Source: Engraulis encrasicolus (lineage: Eukaryota; Chordata; Actinopteri; Clupeiformes; Engraulidae). From it: DNA of 64,000 nucleotides. Positions 22,711 to 35,874 of the stretch are shown piece by piece. Where the stretch lies: contig NC_085869.1 in the NCBI RefSeq assembly GCF_034702125.1, positions 18,522,177 to 18,586,176 of the forward strand, in the 5' to 3' direction. Positions within the stretch are counted from its first letter, which is position 1, and every line of letters starts with the position of its first letter. The notes below the pieces were generated by a model that worked only from the letters and a program-made list of their open reading frames with translations, did no database searches and was not told where the DNA came from. A program made the position numbers and the translations under genes.

Positions 22711-23639
22711 TCACCCTCACCCTCCCTCCGTTCCCCGCCTGATGATCTGGATCCTCTGCTGCTGCAGACTGTGACTGTGTATGAGAAAGCCGCCCACTGT
22801 GACGGCTCTCTGCGATAGGGCACGACTGTTATGGAACACAGGGGAGGTTACCATAACAAAGTGGCAGAGTTCTAAAGAGGCTGGTCAGATTGTGTGTTTT
22901 CCTGTTCACAATTGCTGGGCACTAGCCTGGAAAATGTTTCCCCTTTGCCTCGGCAGCGTATTAGAACGATGTTTGCCTTTGATACGGCAACTTCCAGTGG
23001 CATGGCAAGTGGCAGAAAATGAAATCTCCCAGTGTGTGTAGTACTATACGCACATAGCATTTGGTTTGAGGTGAAGTATATCTGTTGGTTTTGGAGACCT
23101 ACCCCTTTCTCACATGCCGTCCTGGATGGAGAAGAGCGGAATTCAGCTGTTTGAATTGGAGGCTGCAATCCTACGCATCGCTCTCGTGTTTGTCTTTACT
23201 TTTGAATTGTGAAAGTGTTGAGAGGGAAAGACTAAACGTCTAGTGAAACATGGAACTGCACAAAAGCACATCCTCGTGAAACGTCTACACAACACAATAC
23301 ACTTCTACGTAGTGTGCGGTGCCAGTGTACTGAAAGAATTACAGCAGAACAGCAGGGTCTCCAAGCATGAGTGTTTACAAACGTCAGGCCAGCAGAGAGT
23401 ACATGTGGGACAGATCAGGCAGCTGGCCAGGTCTACTCTGCTCTGCTCTGCTCTGCTCTGCTGTGTGTGTGTGTGTGTGTGTGTGTGTGAGAGGTGCGTG
23501 CCTGAAGTGAGGTTTGTTTTACCAGAGGGAGGGCATGTCTGCTTCTCCATTCTGTCTGTGTGTTTGACTAGCGCTGCGCTCATCCAAATAAAGAATTTAT
23601 TTAGAAGCTGTGGCTGGGCAGCGAGGCCCAGGGAAACTG

Positions 23640-23750
23640 ACAATGGGGGTGGTAGGACAAAGGGGACAGTTGTCCCAGGCCCAGGAACAGAGGGGGCCCA
23701 GAATTTCAGATGACTTTGTCCCGGGCCCAGCTAAAGCTGTCAGCGGCCCT
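23640..23750. repeat. GGGCCC-rich interspersed repeat fragment
   Basis: It has 'tgtcccaggcccaggaacag', 'gggggcccagaatt' and 'gatgactttgtcccgggccc', closely related to 40150-40280. Ends are not defined with confidence. Confidence 0.55.
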
Positions 23751-23854
23751 GGCGAGGCCCGACACCTCCCTCAGCACGACGCAGCGCTGTGCTGTGAGAG
23801 ACTGCTGTTTGAAGAGGCCCTGGTCCACACCAAAGTGTCTAGACTCTAGAGTAA

Positions 23855-24194
23855 ACCTTACGTTTTTCCAAGAATTCAGACATGTGAAAGTTTCATCTTT
23901 TACCTGATATGTTTCAACGGTAGTCCATATTATGAGGTGTCTATAGAAATCAAAAAGTGCAGCCCATCAACCATGAACAGGGATGAGGGAGCATACATCC
24001 CACACCTGGACCATTATCCTAAGAGGACAACTCTAAAAGCAGGAGGTGTGACCAACCTGTCATTATTGACAGAGAGATTAAGCTTACACCTCCACAACAA
24101 CATCAGCTGATTAACCGTCAAATTACTGTCGAAGCGAAACATATCAGGTGAAAGATGAAACATTTCCATGTCTGAAGTGTAAGAAAAACCTAAG
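23855..24194. repeat. Inverted repeat, arms about 60 bp
   Basis: The left arm 'cagacatgtgaaagtttcat' and 'cttttacctgatatgtttc' pairs with the right arm 'gaaacatatcaggtgaaag' and 'atgaaacatttccatgtctg'. About 220 bp of unrelated sequence lies between. It belongs with the 21731 foldback. Confidence 0.85.
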
Positions 24195-24233
24195 CTGTAC
24201 TATAACAGTTAGACATAAGTAATGAATATCATG

Positions 24234-24573
24234 TAGGGCTGTCCTAAACGATTATTTTTCTCCCGATTAATCTATCAGCTATTTTTTTCGATTAGTCTTC
24301 AAGGAAATTGGTAAAAAAGGAAGAAACCGTTAAAATTAGGTCCCTGAGCTCACAATGAGCTTTAAATCATGATAGTAGCTGATTCACTCCGAGATACAAC
24401 GTCCAATTCATACGTGCTGGGCAATTTTAGGTTTCAATAAAGTAATAAAGCATTAGTAAAGTAAGTAAAAAAGCATTGAATTAAGTGAAACGATTAGTCG
24501 ACTCTGAAAATTCTTGTCGACTAATTTTAATAGTCGATTAGTCACAATTAGTCGATTAATCGTCCCAGCCCTA
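24234..24573. mobile_element. hAT-type MITE with TAGGGCTG ends
   Basis: The ends 'tagggctgtcctaaacgatt' and 'aatcgtcccagcccta' are flanked by the perfect duplication ATATCATG (24226-24233, 24574-24581). The interior is rich in 'cgattagtcga' words. A short (TA)n lies at 24600-24628. Confidence 0.94.
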
Positions 24574-24595
24574 ATATCATGCATCTATTAAAGTG

Positions 24596-24631
<36 letters not shown>

Positions 24632-25050
24632 GCCTGAGTTTGGTCTCCAGCGGTCTCCCAAGAGAGATGCTTGACTTAAGTGTGTCCCCAACATGGTGTA
24701 AAGAGGAGGTTCGTTCTGGTTTTGTATTAGGAAAACCTTTGTCATTTCCACAGCAGTTCCAAAGGGTGGTGTGGCTTTGTGGTGACAGCTGTTGGACTTC
24801 ACCACACACCCCCACCCACACACTTTATTGTTGTAAATACTAATGCATTGTGTTTTCAGTGGAAACGTTGAGTACTCTTGCACAGATCGAAGCAGATCTG
24901 TGATTTCCATGTGACTTGTCTGGTGTGGAAGACATAAATACAGTATTCTGTTGAGTCCAGTGCATATGCACCATCACCAAGCTAAGTACTGTCAGATCTC
25001 TAAACATGAATAGACAATTTAGTGTGCATCCTTTCGCCGTTTGACCTGGG

Positions 25051-25201
25051 CAGGCCTCTAAATTAACACCAGCCAACCGGCCAAATGCTGGTGAAATTTC
25101 AGATTGGCTGGTAGGAAAGACCAACTTATTAGCCACTTAAACCCATTAGTGAGTGTGCTAGTCATTTTGGCTAGTGATGAACATTTTAATTTAAAGCCCT
25201 G
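25051..25201. mobile_element. Short hAT-type element (CTCTAAATTAAC ends)
   Basis: The ends 'caggcctctaaattaacac' and 'tttaatttaaagccctg' are flanked by the perfect duplication GACCTGGG (25043-25050, 25202-25209). It is an internally deleted relative of the 1.4-kb element at 46364-47775. Confidence 0.94.
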
Positions 25202-25421
25202 GACCTGGGTGCGGCTATAGTCTGACTCTGAAGTTGTGAAAGCATCTTGCGATCTTTGGCAAAATCCAATGTGTGAGTGAGTGGTGTGTGGGGTATGTGC
25301 TGGCTAGCAGGTCTGCCGTGATTAAGCATCCTGTTCCTGCCTGAGAAGAGGATGTGCTGGCCTGAGGCTGTGTGAGTCTCCATTAGCCTTCAGGCAGCTG
25401 CTTGCAGCAGCGGAGCACCAG

Positions 25422-25610
25422 CAGTGTTGCCAGATGGGGCGGTTTCCCGCCCAACTGGGCTGTTTAGGATGGCCGTCTGTGGGTTAAAAATGGTATTTAG
25501 CAGAAAAAGCGCCTAATTTTTGGTCATAGAAATCAATAGAATTGGGCGAGATTTAGTGCTTCTAGGCGTGTTTTGAGCATTTTTTTGGGCAGCCTCATCT
25601 GGCAACCCTG
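25422..25610. mobile_element. GTTGCCAG-family hAT MITE
   Basis: The ends 'cagtgttgccagatg' and 'catctggcaaccctg' are flanked by the perfect duplication AGCACCAG (25414-25421, 25611-25618). The interior 'ggcggtttcccgcccaa' is shared with the copies at 34143 and 35677. Confidence 0.95.
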
Positions 25611-27289
25611 AGCACCAGTCACTTCTCCCATCAGTGACGGCTGGGACAGACAGGCTCTCGCATGTCCACTGCAGCGGGGCACAGGAAGTGAATCAGGGGA
25701 TTGGAATAGCAGGAATAGGTGCATCCCTGGTGACTGGCGACAGTGGCCTGCCCCCAATCTCTACCACAAGTGCTCCATGCTACATACCAGGGTTTCACTT
25801 CTTTTTGCTTATCATTCCTATGTGTCCTATCTCTACATATGTGGCTAGTGGTTTTCCCTGAATCACTAGCCAGTCAGCCTTTCTACTAACCACAGACTTG
25901 CTGTCAGTATTATTTCTTTATCATGATGCTTCTGAGCTGTGAAGATGTGCGTGCATGCACACGTAGTGCACGCACGTACACACCCTGCAAGCATGCACAT
26001 AAACACACGCATACGCGCACCCACACAGTAGGGGTTTGTCAATACTAGTTTTGTTGCGCCAACAGTTGGGATTACAGTCTGGCCGGATTACATTTCCATC
26101 CTGGAGGAGGGTTACTTGGCGGATCATTGGTATCCCCTTAAAACCGTTTGAACTCTATTACCCCCCTCATCTTCTCCTCTTATCTCTTCATATGTCTTAA
26201 GACCACCTGCTTTCTCTGAACAGGAAAGGGAAAGATCCTACAGTAGTCAAAACTTTGTTAGCTTCCTTAAATTTGTTACATAAAAGAAACCTAACATAAA
26301 AGAAATGGTAGTCTTATGGGTATCTTCTCCAGAGATAACCTAGTTTTTTGCGAGAGCAACCTAAATCTGGGCTGTTGTTGTTTGTTATTTGTTGTTACGT
26401 ACTGTAAGTATTGGATCTTTTGGTTGTCATTGATTAACTGGGTACCTAGCTGTTATAATAATAATAATAAACTGTATTTAACAGACTCAGAGGCCAGATA
26501 AGAACACACACAACCACACACAGTCATGGTGATTACATTAAAAAGCTGAATTCAAATGACTTCATAACATTGTATATTGTAAGTGTGTTGTCTGATTTTT
26601 GTGATTTCAACACTGTGAGACACTTTGGCAAAACACCACAGCTGAAAAGTAAACTACATAAATTATAGAAAGTACTGACGTCACACAAAAATGAAAAGAG
26701 AGTCAAGGCAGCACAGTATCGTTATATAACAGAGAGAGTGTGAGAAGTTTCTCACAGGAAAAGACACACTGCTGAGGGGGAAAAACATTTTATTCCAAGA
26801 GAGCTGCTGAGTTTAGCAGGCAGGTGTGCCTCTCCAGTTCCATTAAAGTGTCCATAAAAGCAGCATAATTTTCCCCTTTAAAGGGCTAAACAGAAAGGCC
26901 AGCTTCTCAGAGTGTGATGATCGTTAAGCTTTCTCAGGGCAATAAACATTTGTGGCATGAGAGAGACCGACTAAAACGGTTCCTCTAATTGCTCATTCAG
27001 ACCAAAAAAAGCCTTCTGGCCTAATAGGAGAACCCACTTACACACCCATGCACACACACATGCCTACATAGCCCACTCGCTCTCTCTTGCATAGACACAC
27101 ATTGAAATAAGCGCTCACATTTACAGCACACATGCATAGACACAGCACACAAGCAATCAGGACATACACATAGACGCATAGATACACAAGCACTGTCCTT
27201 ACCTGCCCCATGCTCCACATATCCAGCTGTCAAGTGTGGGTTGTGACTGCATCAAGCTCCCTCTGCATGCTACATATCATCTCTTACAC

Positions 27290-27735
27290 CAGGGGTGGGG
27301 AGCATATATCTCGAGGGCCGTTTATGGCCCTTGAGGCTGTTCTATCCGGCCCCTGACATAATTTAATTGTTATGCACCTTTACATGAAATATGACAAATT
27401 TTGTCAAGGAATATTTGCAGTACAATTAAATTATATTCAGGGGACTTAGAGAAGGTGGGGTCTGCAGAAAAAGAAAGGAATCCACGGAGCATCTTCATCA
27501 CTTGTTTTATTGGGCAAGCGCCAAGACTAACGTTTCGACGTTCACACGTCTTCAGGGTCAATAACGAATAACACTAAGAAGGTGGGATCTGTTTTAAAGG
27601 TGGCTGCCTTCAATATAGGCCTAAAGTGCAGGGGGAAATGCTGGTTTGTGTTCATAGTACGGCCCTTGGAGTACTTCTATGGCCCTTGGAGGAATTTGAA
27701 GTGGCCCCTTGAATGAAAACGTTTCCCCACCCCTG
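27290..27735. mobile_element. Complete hAT-type element (CAGGGGTGGGG) with nested insertion
   Basis: The ends 'caggggtgggga' and 'tccccacccctg' are flanked by the perfect duplication TCTTACAC (27282-27289, 27736-27743). A foldback-type segment is inserted at 27465-27591. Confidence 0.96.
27465..27591. repeat. Foldback-core segment nested in the hAT element
   Basis: It carries 'tgttttattgggcaagcgcc', 'aacgtttcgacgttc' and 'cgtcttcagggtcaata'. The direct repeats agaaggtgggGtctg (27450-27464) and agaaggtgggAtctg (27577-27591) flank it, consistent with a 15-bp target duplication. Confidence 0.8.
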
Positions 27736-28123
27736 TCTTACACAGTTAGACTACCTCTCAGGCTTCAACTAAAAGGGATTTCAGGGTTTTTTACTGATTA
27801 CCGACCTACTCGTTTCAATGTGATGTCGACGGTAAAACATTTTTTTAATGCTTTGTTATCCGCTGAGCGAAAATAAAATCACTTTTGTGCTTTGGTAGAG
27901 ACAGACGGGGTTTGGAGTAAATGCTGGAGTCAGAAGTCTAGACGAAAAAAGGTTAATCTGTTCAGATGAGATGAGATGGATGTCCTCTCTGTGCCGGTGT
28001 GCCTTTTAAGCGCCAGCCTCATAGCCTCAGCACGGCTAGCCCTTTTGCTCTCCTCTGGGTGAATCCAGCACTACTGACTGCAGAGCTTACTGTCATCGCC
28101 CAGCCTGGCACTGCACTATACAG

Positions 28124-28394
28124 TAGGGCTGTAACGATATTGTATCGAACCGAGAAATCGCGATACGCAGAGTGATGATAGTGTATTGTAGTATCGTGAT
28201 ATGCCCTTTCAACATTTTTCCACTTCATTTCAGGATTTTTTATTTAATTTTTTATTTTATAATTTTGGCAAATGTGAGAAAAGCAAATGAATTACTTACA
28301 GTACAAAAACTACAATAAAAGAATTGTTAGGTGTATCGAACCGTAGGTCGCGACACAAACCGAATCGTGTGTTGAGTATTTCCTTACAGCCCTA
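28124..28394. mobile_element. hAT-type MITE (TAGGGCTGTAACGATA ends)
   Basis: The ends 'tagggctgtaacgata' and 'ccttacagcccta' are flanked by the perfect duplication CTATACAG (28116-28123, 28395-28402). The interior repeats 'gtatcg' and 'cgatac' words. It is the same family as 49820-50185. Confidence 0.94.
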
Positions 28395-28402
28395 CTATAC
28401 AG

Positions 28403-28591
28403 CCCAGGGCTTTTTTCTGAACGGGGAAATAGGGGCGCTCCACTCTCATACCTCCGAGGGTGCACCCTCATACTTCTTTTTTTTTAAATATATAAATTAC
28501 TTTTTTGAGCGCCCCTATTAAATTCCCCCCTTCACCCCCCGCAACCTGCCATGATGCTCCCTCATGCCAAAAAATCCTAGAAAAAGCCCTA
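28403..28591. mobile_element. Second element abutting the previous one
   Basis: It starts 'cccagggcttttttctg' and ends 'ctagaaaaagcccta'. The same 11-base word ACTATACAGCC occurs immediately left and right of it. It lies directly against the 28124-28394 copy, so CTATACAG occurs three times. Confidence 0.75.
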
Positions 28592-30277
28592 CTATACAGC
28601 CTGTTCCTGGCTGCCCTACCCTGCCCTGGCTGGATCGATGCAGATGAGATGTTTAGGGAGGCAGACGAGTGGCGATGAGTGCTGAGTGCAGGTTTATGTG
28701 TTCAGAGATAATGGCATAGGAGGGAAGCCAACGATTGCTTGGCATTTTTGTAATCACTCTGTAGACACGAGACAAGGTTCGTGGGGTTTGAGATTGTGCT
28801 GAATTCCTGCCGATTTTCTTCTGGGGGAAATGAGGAATTGGTATAAGCTTAATATATATTTTACTGAACTATATAGAAAATATACCATGTTAAAACATTT
28901 AATATATAATACTTCTTCATCACATTCTCACATTCTTGTAAAACATCAAACGCATCATTACTATTCTTACTATTCTCTGCTTTTTTAAATTTTGCAATGA
29001 CTTGACTAAAAATGGTGCGATAGAGGTTAACCACAGACAGGCTGTAACTTATCCTCTGATTCCCAATCTTAATCATCATCTTAAGTCCACAGTCTGATAT
29101 TCAAATGGGGGTAGCTCGCTAGCGTGCAAGGCCCCAAGCAGTGGGAGAGTCTGCCCTGACGTAAGGGAATACTCCCAGTCTTCTTTCGCTCTCCCTCACA
29201 TGGCGTTTGTATGTTTTTTGGCATGGCTGTGACTTGGGGAGTGCGATCCTTATCGGGTGCACGTCAGCCGGGCCAGAGGGAGCACTGCAGTGCGTGCCGT
29301 GTGCGTAGCATAACATAGCAGGCATGGCCGGATTGGCCATAAGGCATACAGGGCGTTTGCCTGGTGGACTGTGGATGATTTTGGCTTGACCCTCCCCTCA
29401 ATGGTATCAGTCCTCATGTCGCGACAGCAGGCCTCTCCAAGATGGTCAGATTTAAATGAAGCATGTTGGATGTTGCGGTCAAAATAGCTCACATTAGACA
29501 GTTAAAATCTTGCCACAGGCTTCATTGTCTCTCTCAATGCCTGGTGGACCATTGGCTGAAAAATGCCCGGCCTGATTTCCGGCCCCAGTCCAGTCCTGAT
29601 AGCAGGCTTCCGACCTGTTGGGCTGTGAGAGAGTGGATCAGCCCTTTAATGAATTTTCACAAGGCAGGGTGCATACTCGGCATTCCTCAGTCTCAAAAGG
29701 CATGGGCATGGGAAGAGCGAGAGACCGAGAGAAACGGAGAGACCCAGACAGGGACCCCAGGGGTTGGGAAGGGGTTGGGCCGGGGTTGGGCCAGATCTGG
29801 CGCTGTACTGGGCTGGCTCAGTTGTGCATCAGCCCTCAGTAGGGTTGCCACATCTGACTTGTAAGAAACCGAGACACATTGACTCTGGAGTGCGAAACAT
29901 TCATGATATGTGTTTATTTCAATGGGGTAATACAAAGTAATGTATGATGAAGTCTGAGGGCAGTTTTTCTGTTTTCCTGGACAGACCATAACAAAACTAC
30001 CCCTCAGCCGCCCAGGTGACTACCAGCTGGTAAGAGGGAGTCGTGGTCGGGAAGGAGATGCGGGGAGACGGGGTAGAGAGAGAGAGGCCAAGCACAGCAA
30101 GGGCCCGTCTCATTAGAAAGGGCGCGTAAAGGGGGAAGTCATGCGAGCCTCATTGTGTTTGGATTAGCCTCGTTTTTTTGGGGAGGTGAAGAGAAACTAA
30201 AGGGATCATGCTTTGTTCCTGTCAGTTGGGCACAGCTTCACCACCACCTCACCTCTCTCAAGCCTGCTTCACTCATC

Positions 30278-30385
<108 letters not shown>

Positions 30386-33300
30386 CTACTGAGGTGTTAA
30401 AGCTCCAAATCGTTTGCAATGTTCTTAGAGGGTAATCAGCTCGTTTAATTTGATCCCCAATACCGGTTAGGAGAATGCTTTATTTTAAAAAAATCTAACA
30501 CATCAGTCATTCCTTCCTTCTCTATGCTACATATATCAAAAATCGTTCATTGGAGAATGCTGTACCTCCTGTGGCACGCTGTAATACACATGGAAAGTTA
30601 GCTACTATAGTACTACACTACTATGACAGTGCACGGGCCTTTATGAATACATTACGACTTGATCATTGCCATTCTGGTAACAGCTCATTTATAATGCGGT
30701 GTCTTAAGGAGTTAATCAGTTGCGATTGTCAGATCGCTCTCCATCAATCCTGTGCAAACAGAATTGGTTTGGCAAACTGTAAGACACTGAAAGGACAAAG
30801 GCAATCTGTGTCGCTCAGTAGGAAGTTGTGTTCGCCAGGTCAATATTTAGTTTCGGCTTTTAGCCGATACAATCAGACCTTGACCCATTCTATGTGAACT
30901 TGGTGGCAGGCAGCCCACTCCACCACCACCCCACCCCTAGAGGCTTGTGTGGGGTTTTTTTTTTGCAGACTAACTTTCCTTCTACAGCAACTGTGAATGA
31001 GTTACACCGCACTCACCATTATGAATAAAGAACTGAACTCTGTGGAAGGCAAGGTCTGTTAACCGGAAGCTTGGCTGTTACAATTTTGAACAATGATTTA
31101 GGTGTGCAGAGACCTGTTCCTTAGACAGCAATGAGCGGTGTCTGAGCATGACTCTCCTGTACAGTGCCCAGTCCAGTGCTAATTGCCCTGTGGAAGGTCT
31201 ACTAACCAAAAGCTAGAAGAAAAAAAACTGTTGTAATGCGGAACAATGATGTAGGTGTGCAGAGCTTTTTACTTCAAGACCACTGCAGACAGCATGCCTC
31301 TGCTGTACAGAGTCCAGTGCTAATTGTTTTGGCCAGGCATGCAGGGTTTACTGAATGGAGCTGTTTCAATTTGGAACAAGTGTGTCTGTCTACATTTCTT
31401 GAAGTCTTCTGCAGACATCAGCTATGTGATAGAGTCCAGTGCTTGTATTGTGGCTAGACAGGCTTTACTGTATGGGGCAGCCGGCCCCCACACACTCCTC
31501 CTCCTGGGTCACCAGCCTCACCCATAATCAGGGCCGCTCGCCGGGGAACACGCTCTGTGGTCAACCACACTCACCCACACACCTACTCTGACTCTCCTAC
31601 TCTTTCCTATGTACTCCAAGACACACGAGCGTACTGTACATCATATACACACTCACTCACACATTCCCTACTAATTCGCACTCTTACCAAACATACCACT
31701 CTCCTTGTAAACAAACACTCCCTTGGAGTTGAGGGAGATTCAGTCCCTCCTTAATCTACACCGCTCGTCTCCCTTTGATATTCATCCCCTGGCCCACCCC
31801 CACCTCCCCACTCCACCCCATCGCAGGCGGCGTGATTGATCAGGGAGAGGCTAAAGGGGGTGCGTGCTGCCTCCAGTCTCCCCCGAGGCCACAACCGAGC
31901 CGAGTCTACCCCCCAGAGATGAAGAGCTCTGTATCCTCAACCCTCCAAGTATCCACCTCCGCACGCTTTTAATCTCTCCCTCCCAGGAGGAGTCTGCTCT
32001 GCTCCACTCCGTCTCTGTCTCCATGGAGTATTTTTAGGTGTCTACTCTCCACAAAGAGGAGGGGTGCAGACCCGGACCATTAGGCCACGGAGTTGACTCT
32101 ACTGGAGTTTATTTAAAAGCTGCTCTAGAAGTGCTCCCTCACATGGTGGTTTAGGGGGTGAGCAGTACTTGGTGAAGAAGCAAATCACCTGAAAAACAGC
32201 CAAGGGGTCGGGTGGGTGATTTGAACACAGTGAGTTATGAATGGCCTTGGTGCTGCATGCGTGTGCGTCAGACTCTCTGGCTGTTATCAGACAGAGCAAC
32301 AGACTTGACTCTTAAATCACCTTTAGCTGTCGAAGAAACCCCTTACCTGTTATTAATGACCTGCTAGCTGTTAAGCTGCCCACTCCGTCCTGTTGGGTAA
32401 CAGTTTCGTAGATAGAGGGTGCATACCAATATGCACACTCCCTTCCTCCACTTGAGCTTGTGGCCTTTCCCAGCTGTCAGCCTAGCCACCACAACTTTTG
32501 AGGGACTATTTTTCATTCACACCCCAATTGCACATGAGAAAATGACATTAGAATTGTGCTTTCGCAAGATATTGAATTCATTTTCTGTCGTCAGTGACAT
32601 CATTATGAGGTCACATGCAGGCTAGTGAGCAACGGAGGACTGAAGTCTGCATATTGGAATCCACCCAGAGTTTGCGCTTCAGCGTTTCGACCCAACTGCG
32701 CTGAAGTTTTTAAAGGGTGACATCAGCCTGTTGCAGATCCATTGCCTGGTTTAAGTGCTCTAAAAACAGTAAGCGGCCCCTTAGGGTACACTATGCAGTG
32801 CACAGCATGTGTGTTGTTGATGTGAGTGTGTGTGCATTTATTTTCTCCTCTCCGCTAATGGAAAATGAGTAGGAGTAGAGTAGCAGTGGCACAACCTTTC
32901 TAAAAACAGAGACGCGGTGCCATGGCATGAACATGTGTTTTTCTCGGACAGGAAGGGAAGGGAAGGGCATGTTGGTTGGTGTGTAGCGTGGAGAGAGGCC
33001 AGTGGACAGACGTGCCACAGTACTGCTGACTGACTGGCCTATCCTATCCGTGTGAAATACAGCGGGGCAGTGTGGCATGACATTGTGTGCCACCACTGTC
33101 TGTCACACATGAACACTTGGCGACAGAAGCAAAGTTGTATGAAGCAGAATTACATTACAGATGTACTGTAATTACAATACTGAGGGGGCAAAGGAAAACT
33201 GCCTTTCGACTGAAAATGGTCTTCATTGCACCTCCTTTATCTTGTGACAAAAAACTGTGTCCTGTCTTCGAGATATTGCTATGTCAAATTTGCAGTAGCT

Positions 33301-33510
33301 ACAATATTCAACCTAATGCCACTACTTTTGAAGGCCTTTTTCTCTGTTTCCATGTTGGCATAGTTACTGCACTTTGCCTTTTGTTGGGCAGAATACTACA
33401 GTAGTAGTAACTTATGTTATTACAAAGGTGAAACCATGTAATATCATACCATTGGTGTTGTAATTACATTTTTAAGAGTACGTCTGCTTCTGCTTTATAC
33501 AACTCTGCAC

Positions 33511-33648
33511 TAGGGATGCAAACGATTAATCGATTAATCGACTCTAATCGATCAATGGGTGGAAAACGCCGCTTATCAATTAATCGTAAGTCGATCGATA
33601 AGACTATCAACTAATGATTAATGAATTAATCGATAATTTGTATCCCTA
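33511..33648. mobile_element. Small hAT-type MITE (TAGGGATGCAAACG ends)
   Basis: The ends 'tagggatgcaaacgatt' and 'ataatttgtatcccta' are flanked by the perfect duplication CTCTGCAC (33503-33510, 33649-33656). The interior is 'attaatcgat' rich. A related degenerate copy lies at 52294-52404. Confidence 0.94.
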
Positions 33649-34142
33649 CTCTGCACAGAAGTGACCCTGCTAGAAACTTGTTTTACCATCTGCAGCACCA
33701 TTTGCCATCACATTTGCCTTTGTTTGGTTGCGGCACTTAAGCTATTTGCTGCCAGTGTTTAGCTATTTGCAGGGTCAAATCACTCTGTAGCTTACCAAAT
33801 GTGTTAAATCACTCTGTACTCTGAAGTTGAATGCACCATGTTCATGGGGTTTTACACTGGCCAACCCGTAAGCCTCTGGTAAGGCGCCTCCGGAGCAGTG
33901 GTTGGAGTTGTGGTTATGTTTTAGAGCAGTCGGGCGGAGAGTGAATGAGAAGGCATCCCTACAGTGCTGCCCTGCAAAGGCAAATTGCACGAACTACATT
34001 TTTTTTTGTCAAACTTCACTACTTCGTATTGTGCCAAAGCATTATGGTCCAGATGTGAGATATTGCTATGACAAATCTGCAGTAAATAACTACAATCTCC
34101 AACCTAAAGGTTTAAAGGCCTTTAGGTAGTAGTAGTAGTAGT

Positions 34143-34342
34143 CAGTGCTGCCAGATTGGGCGGTTTCCCGCCCAATTGGGCTACTTAAGATGGCCGTCTG
34201 CGGGTAAAAATGGCACTTGGCCGTTTTTTGTGTGCTAATTTTTAGCCATAGAAATCCATAGAATTGGGCGGGATTTGTTGCTTCCAGGCGGGTTTTGAGC
34301 ATTTTTTGGGCTGGAAATCATCAGTCTCACCTGGCAACCCTG
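34143..34342. mobile_element. GTTGCCAG-family hAT MITE
   Basis: The ends 'cagtgctgccagatt' and 'cacctggcaaccctg' are flanked by GTAGTAGT on both sides (34135-34142, 34343-34350). The flank is itself a short GTA repeat, so the duplication is less decisive here. Confidence 0.9.
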
Positions 34343-34574
34343 GTAGTAGTCCAGCAGCAGGAGCAACAGCAGCCTGGCCAGGCCAGGGGCGTTAACATGG
34401 GGCATGGGGCACAGGTGGAGGGGCATTGTATGTCTTTCTGTATCTTCCTGCTCTGCCGTTTCCCCCAATTGTTAAGCGCAACATGTTAAGCACCCCCCCA
34501 AGAGGATTTCCACTGATTACAAGGGAGGAAGAAGCCCTGCCAGATTACCCTGCTGTTGCCACGGTTACTACCCC

Positions 34575-34578
<4 letters not shown>

Positions 34579-34614
<36 letters not shown>

Positions 34615-34630
34615 CACGCACGCACACACA
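34579..34630. repeat. Short (CA)n microsatellite
   Basis: CA with a few CG interruptions. Confidence 0.9.
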
Positions 34631-35131
34631 TCCAACAGGTTGCCTCCTCACTTGGGGCCCTGTCTCTCAGGTTCCTGAGAAACACTAGAAACTATTTTAA
34701 TCCTAATCCAACCTGGAATGTTTCATTAATGACATTTCAAGCTTTCATTACATTTAAATTGACACACTTTCTCAGAGCAATTTACAGTGAATTAAAGTGC
34801 CTTGCTCAAGAGCACCTTAGCCATGGACAAAGGCACAAAACACTGGCAATTCAGTCTCCCACAAACATTTTTTCCAAGTGGAAAGGGAATTGAACCTCCA
34901 TCCATCTCTCCTTCCTCATCTCCACCAACTCCTCAACTATTAGATCATGTCTAGCTTTGGCTGGTTTGCTGACAGACATCGACAAATCTGGTCCCCCCAT
35001 TTTCTTCAGCAGAGAATGGTGCATGTTACCGTGTAGCGGCATTATGCCGAGTAGCATTGCTGTAGGCCAGAGAGAGCACAGATGAGCATGTTACTCTGTG
35101 TCATGTAGCCACGTACTGCTGTAGACTAGAG

Positions 35132-35345
35132 CAGGGGTTCCCAACCTTTTTCAACTTGGGGCCCACTCGAAATTGTCACAAATGTTCGGGGCCCACCTCT
35201 GACCCAATTACGGATGAAACTCACATAAATCAACAGCAACACACACCAAAATGTGATTATTATTTTTTGAAAATGATTTCAAGGCCCACTTGGAATACCT
35301 TCAGGGCCCACCAGTGGGCCCCGGCCCACAGGTTGGGAAACACTG
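35132..35345. mobile_element. hAT-type MITE (CAGGGGTTCCCAACC ends)
   Basis: The ends 'caggggttcccaacc' and 'ggttgggaaacactg' are flanked by the perfect duplication GACTAGAG (35124-35131, 35346-35353). The interior has 'ggggcccac' and 'gggcccacc' words. Confidence 0.95.
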
Positions 35346-35676
35346 GACTAGAGTACAGACGAGCCAGCCTGAAACCCCAGCACACTCCGTCCTGCCCTGT
35401 CCTGTCCTATCCTCCTGCTGGCTTATGTCACAGGTAACGTGAGCTGCCGGGCTTAACCAGGCCGTGGCAGAGAGTGCTTCTCTCTCGTCGTGCCAATCCA
35501 TGGGTCTGGCCCGCGCAGATGCCCCGGGAGACTCAAGGGGTCAAGAGGCTTAAGTTCACTGCCCGTCAGTCACCCTGCTCCACCCCGTCACCGCCACTAC
35601 TGTCGGCTGTCAGCCGCCGTCTGCTCTCTGCTCTATACCTAGTCTGGACCTTCTGTAACGGAAGCCAACTAGCAGA

Positions 35677-35874
35677 CAGGGTTGCCAGATGAGGCTGATG
35701 ATTTCCAGCCCAAAAAATGCTCAAAAGCCGCCTGGAAGCAATAAATCCCGCCCAATTCTATTGATTTCTATGGGCAAAATTGGGCGGGTTTTCCTGGAAA
35801 ATGCCATTTTTACCCGCGGACAGCAATCCCAAGTAGCCCAATTGGGCGGTAAACAGCCCAATCTGGCAACACTG
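35677..35874. mobile_element. GTTGCCAG-family hAT MITE
   Basis: The ends 'cagggttgccagatg' and 'aatctggcaacactg' are flanked by the perfect duplication CTAGCAGA (35669-35676, 35875-35882). It is in inverse orientation to the 25422 and 34143 copies. Confidence 0.95.
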
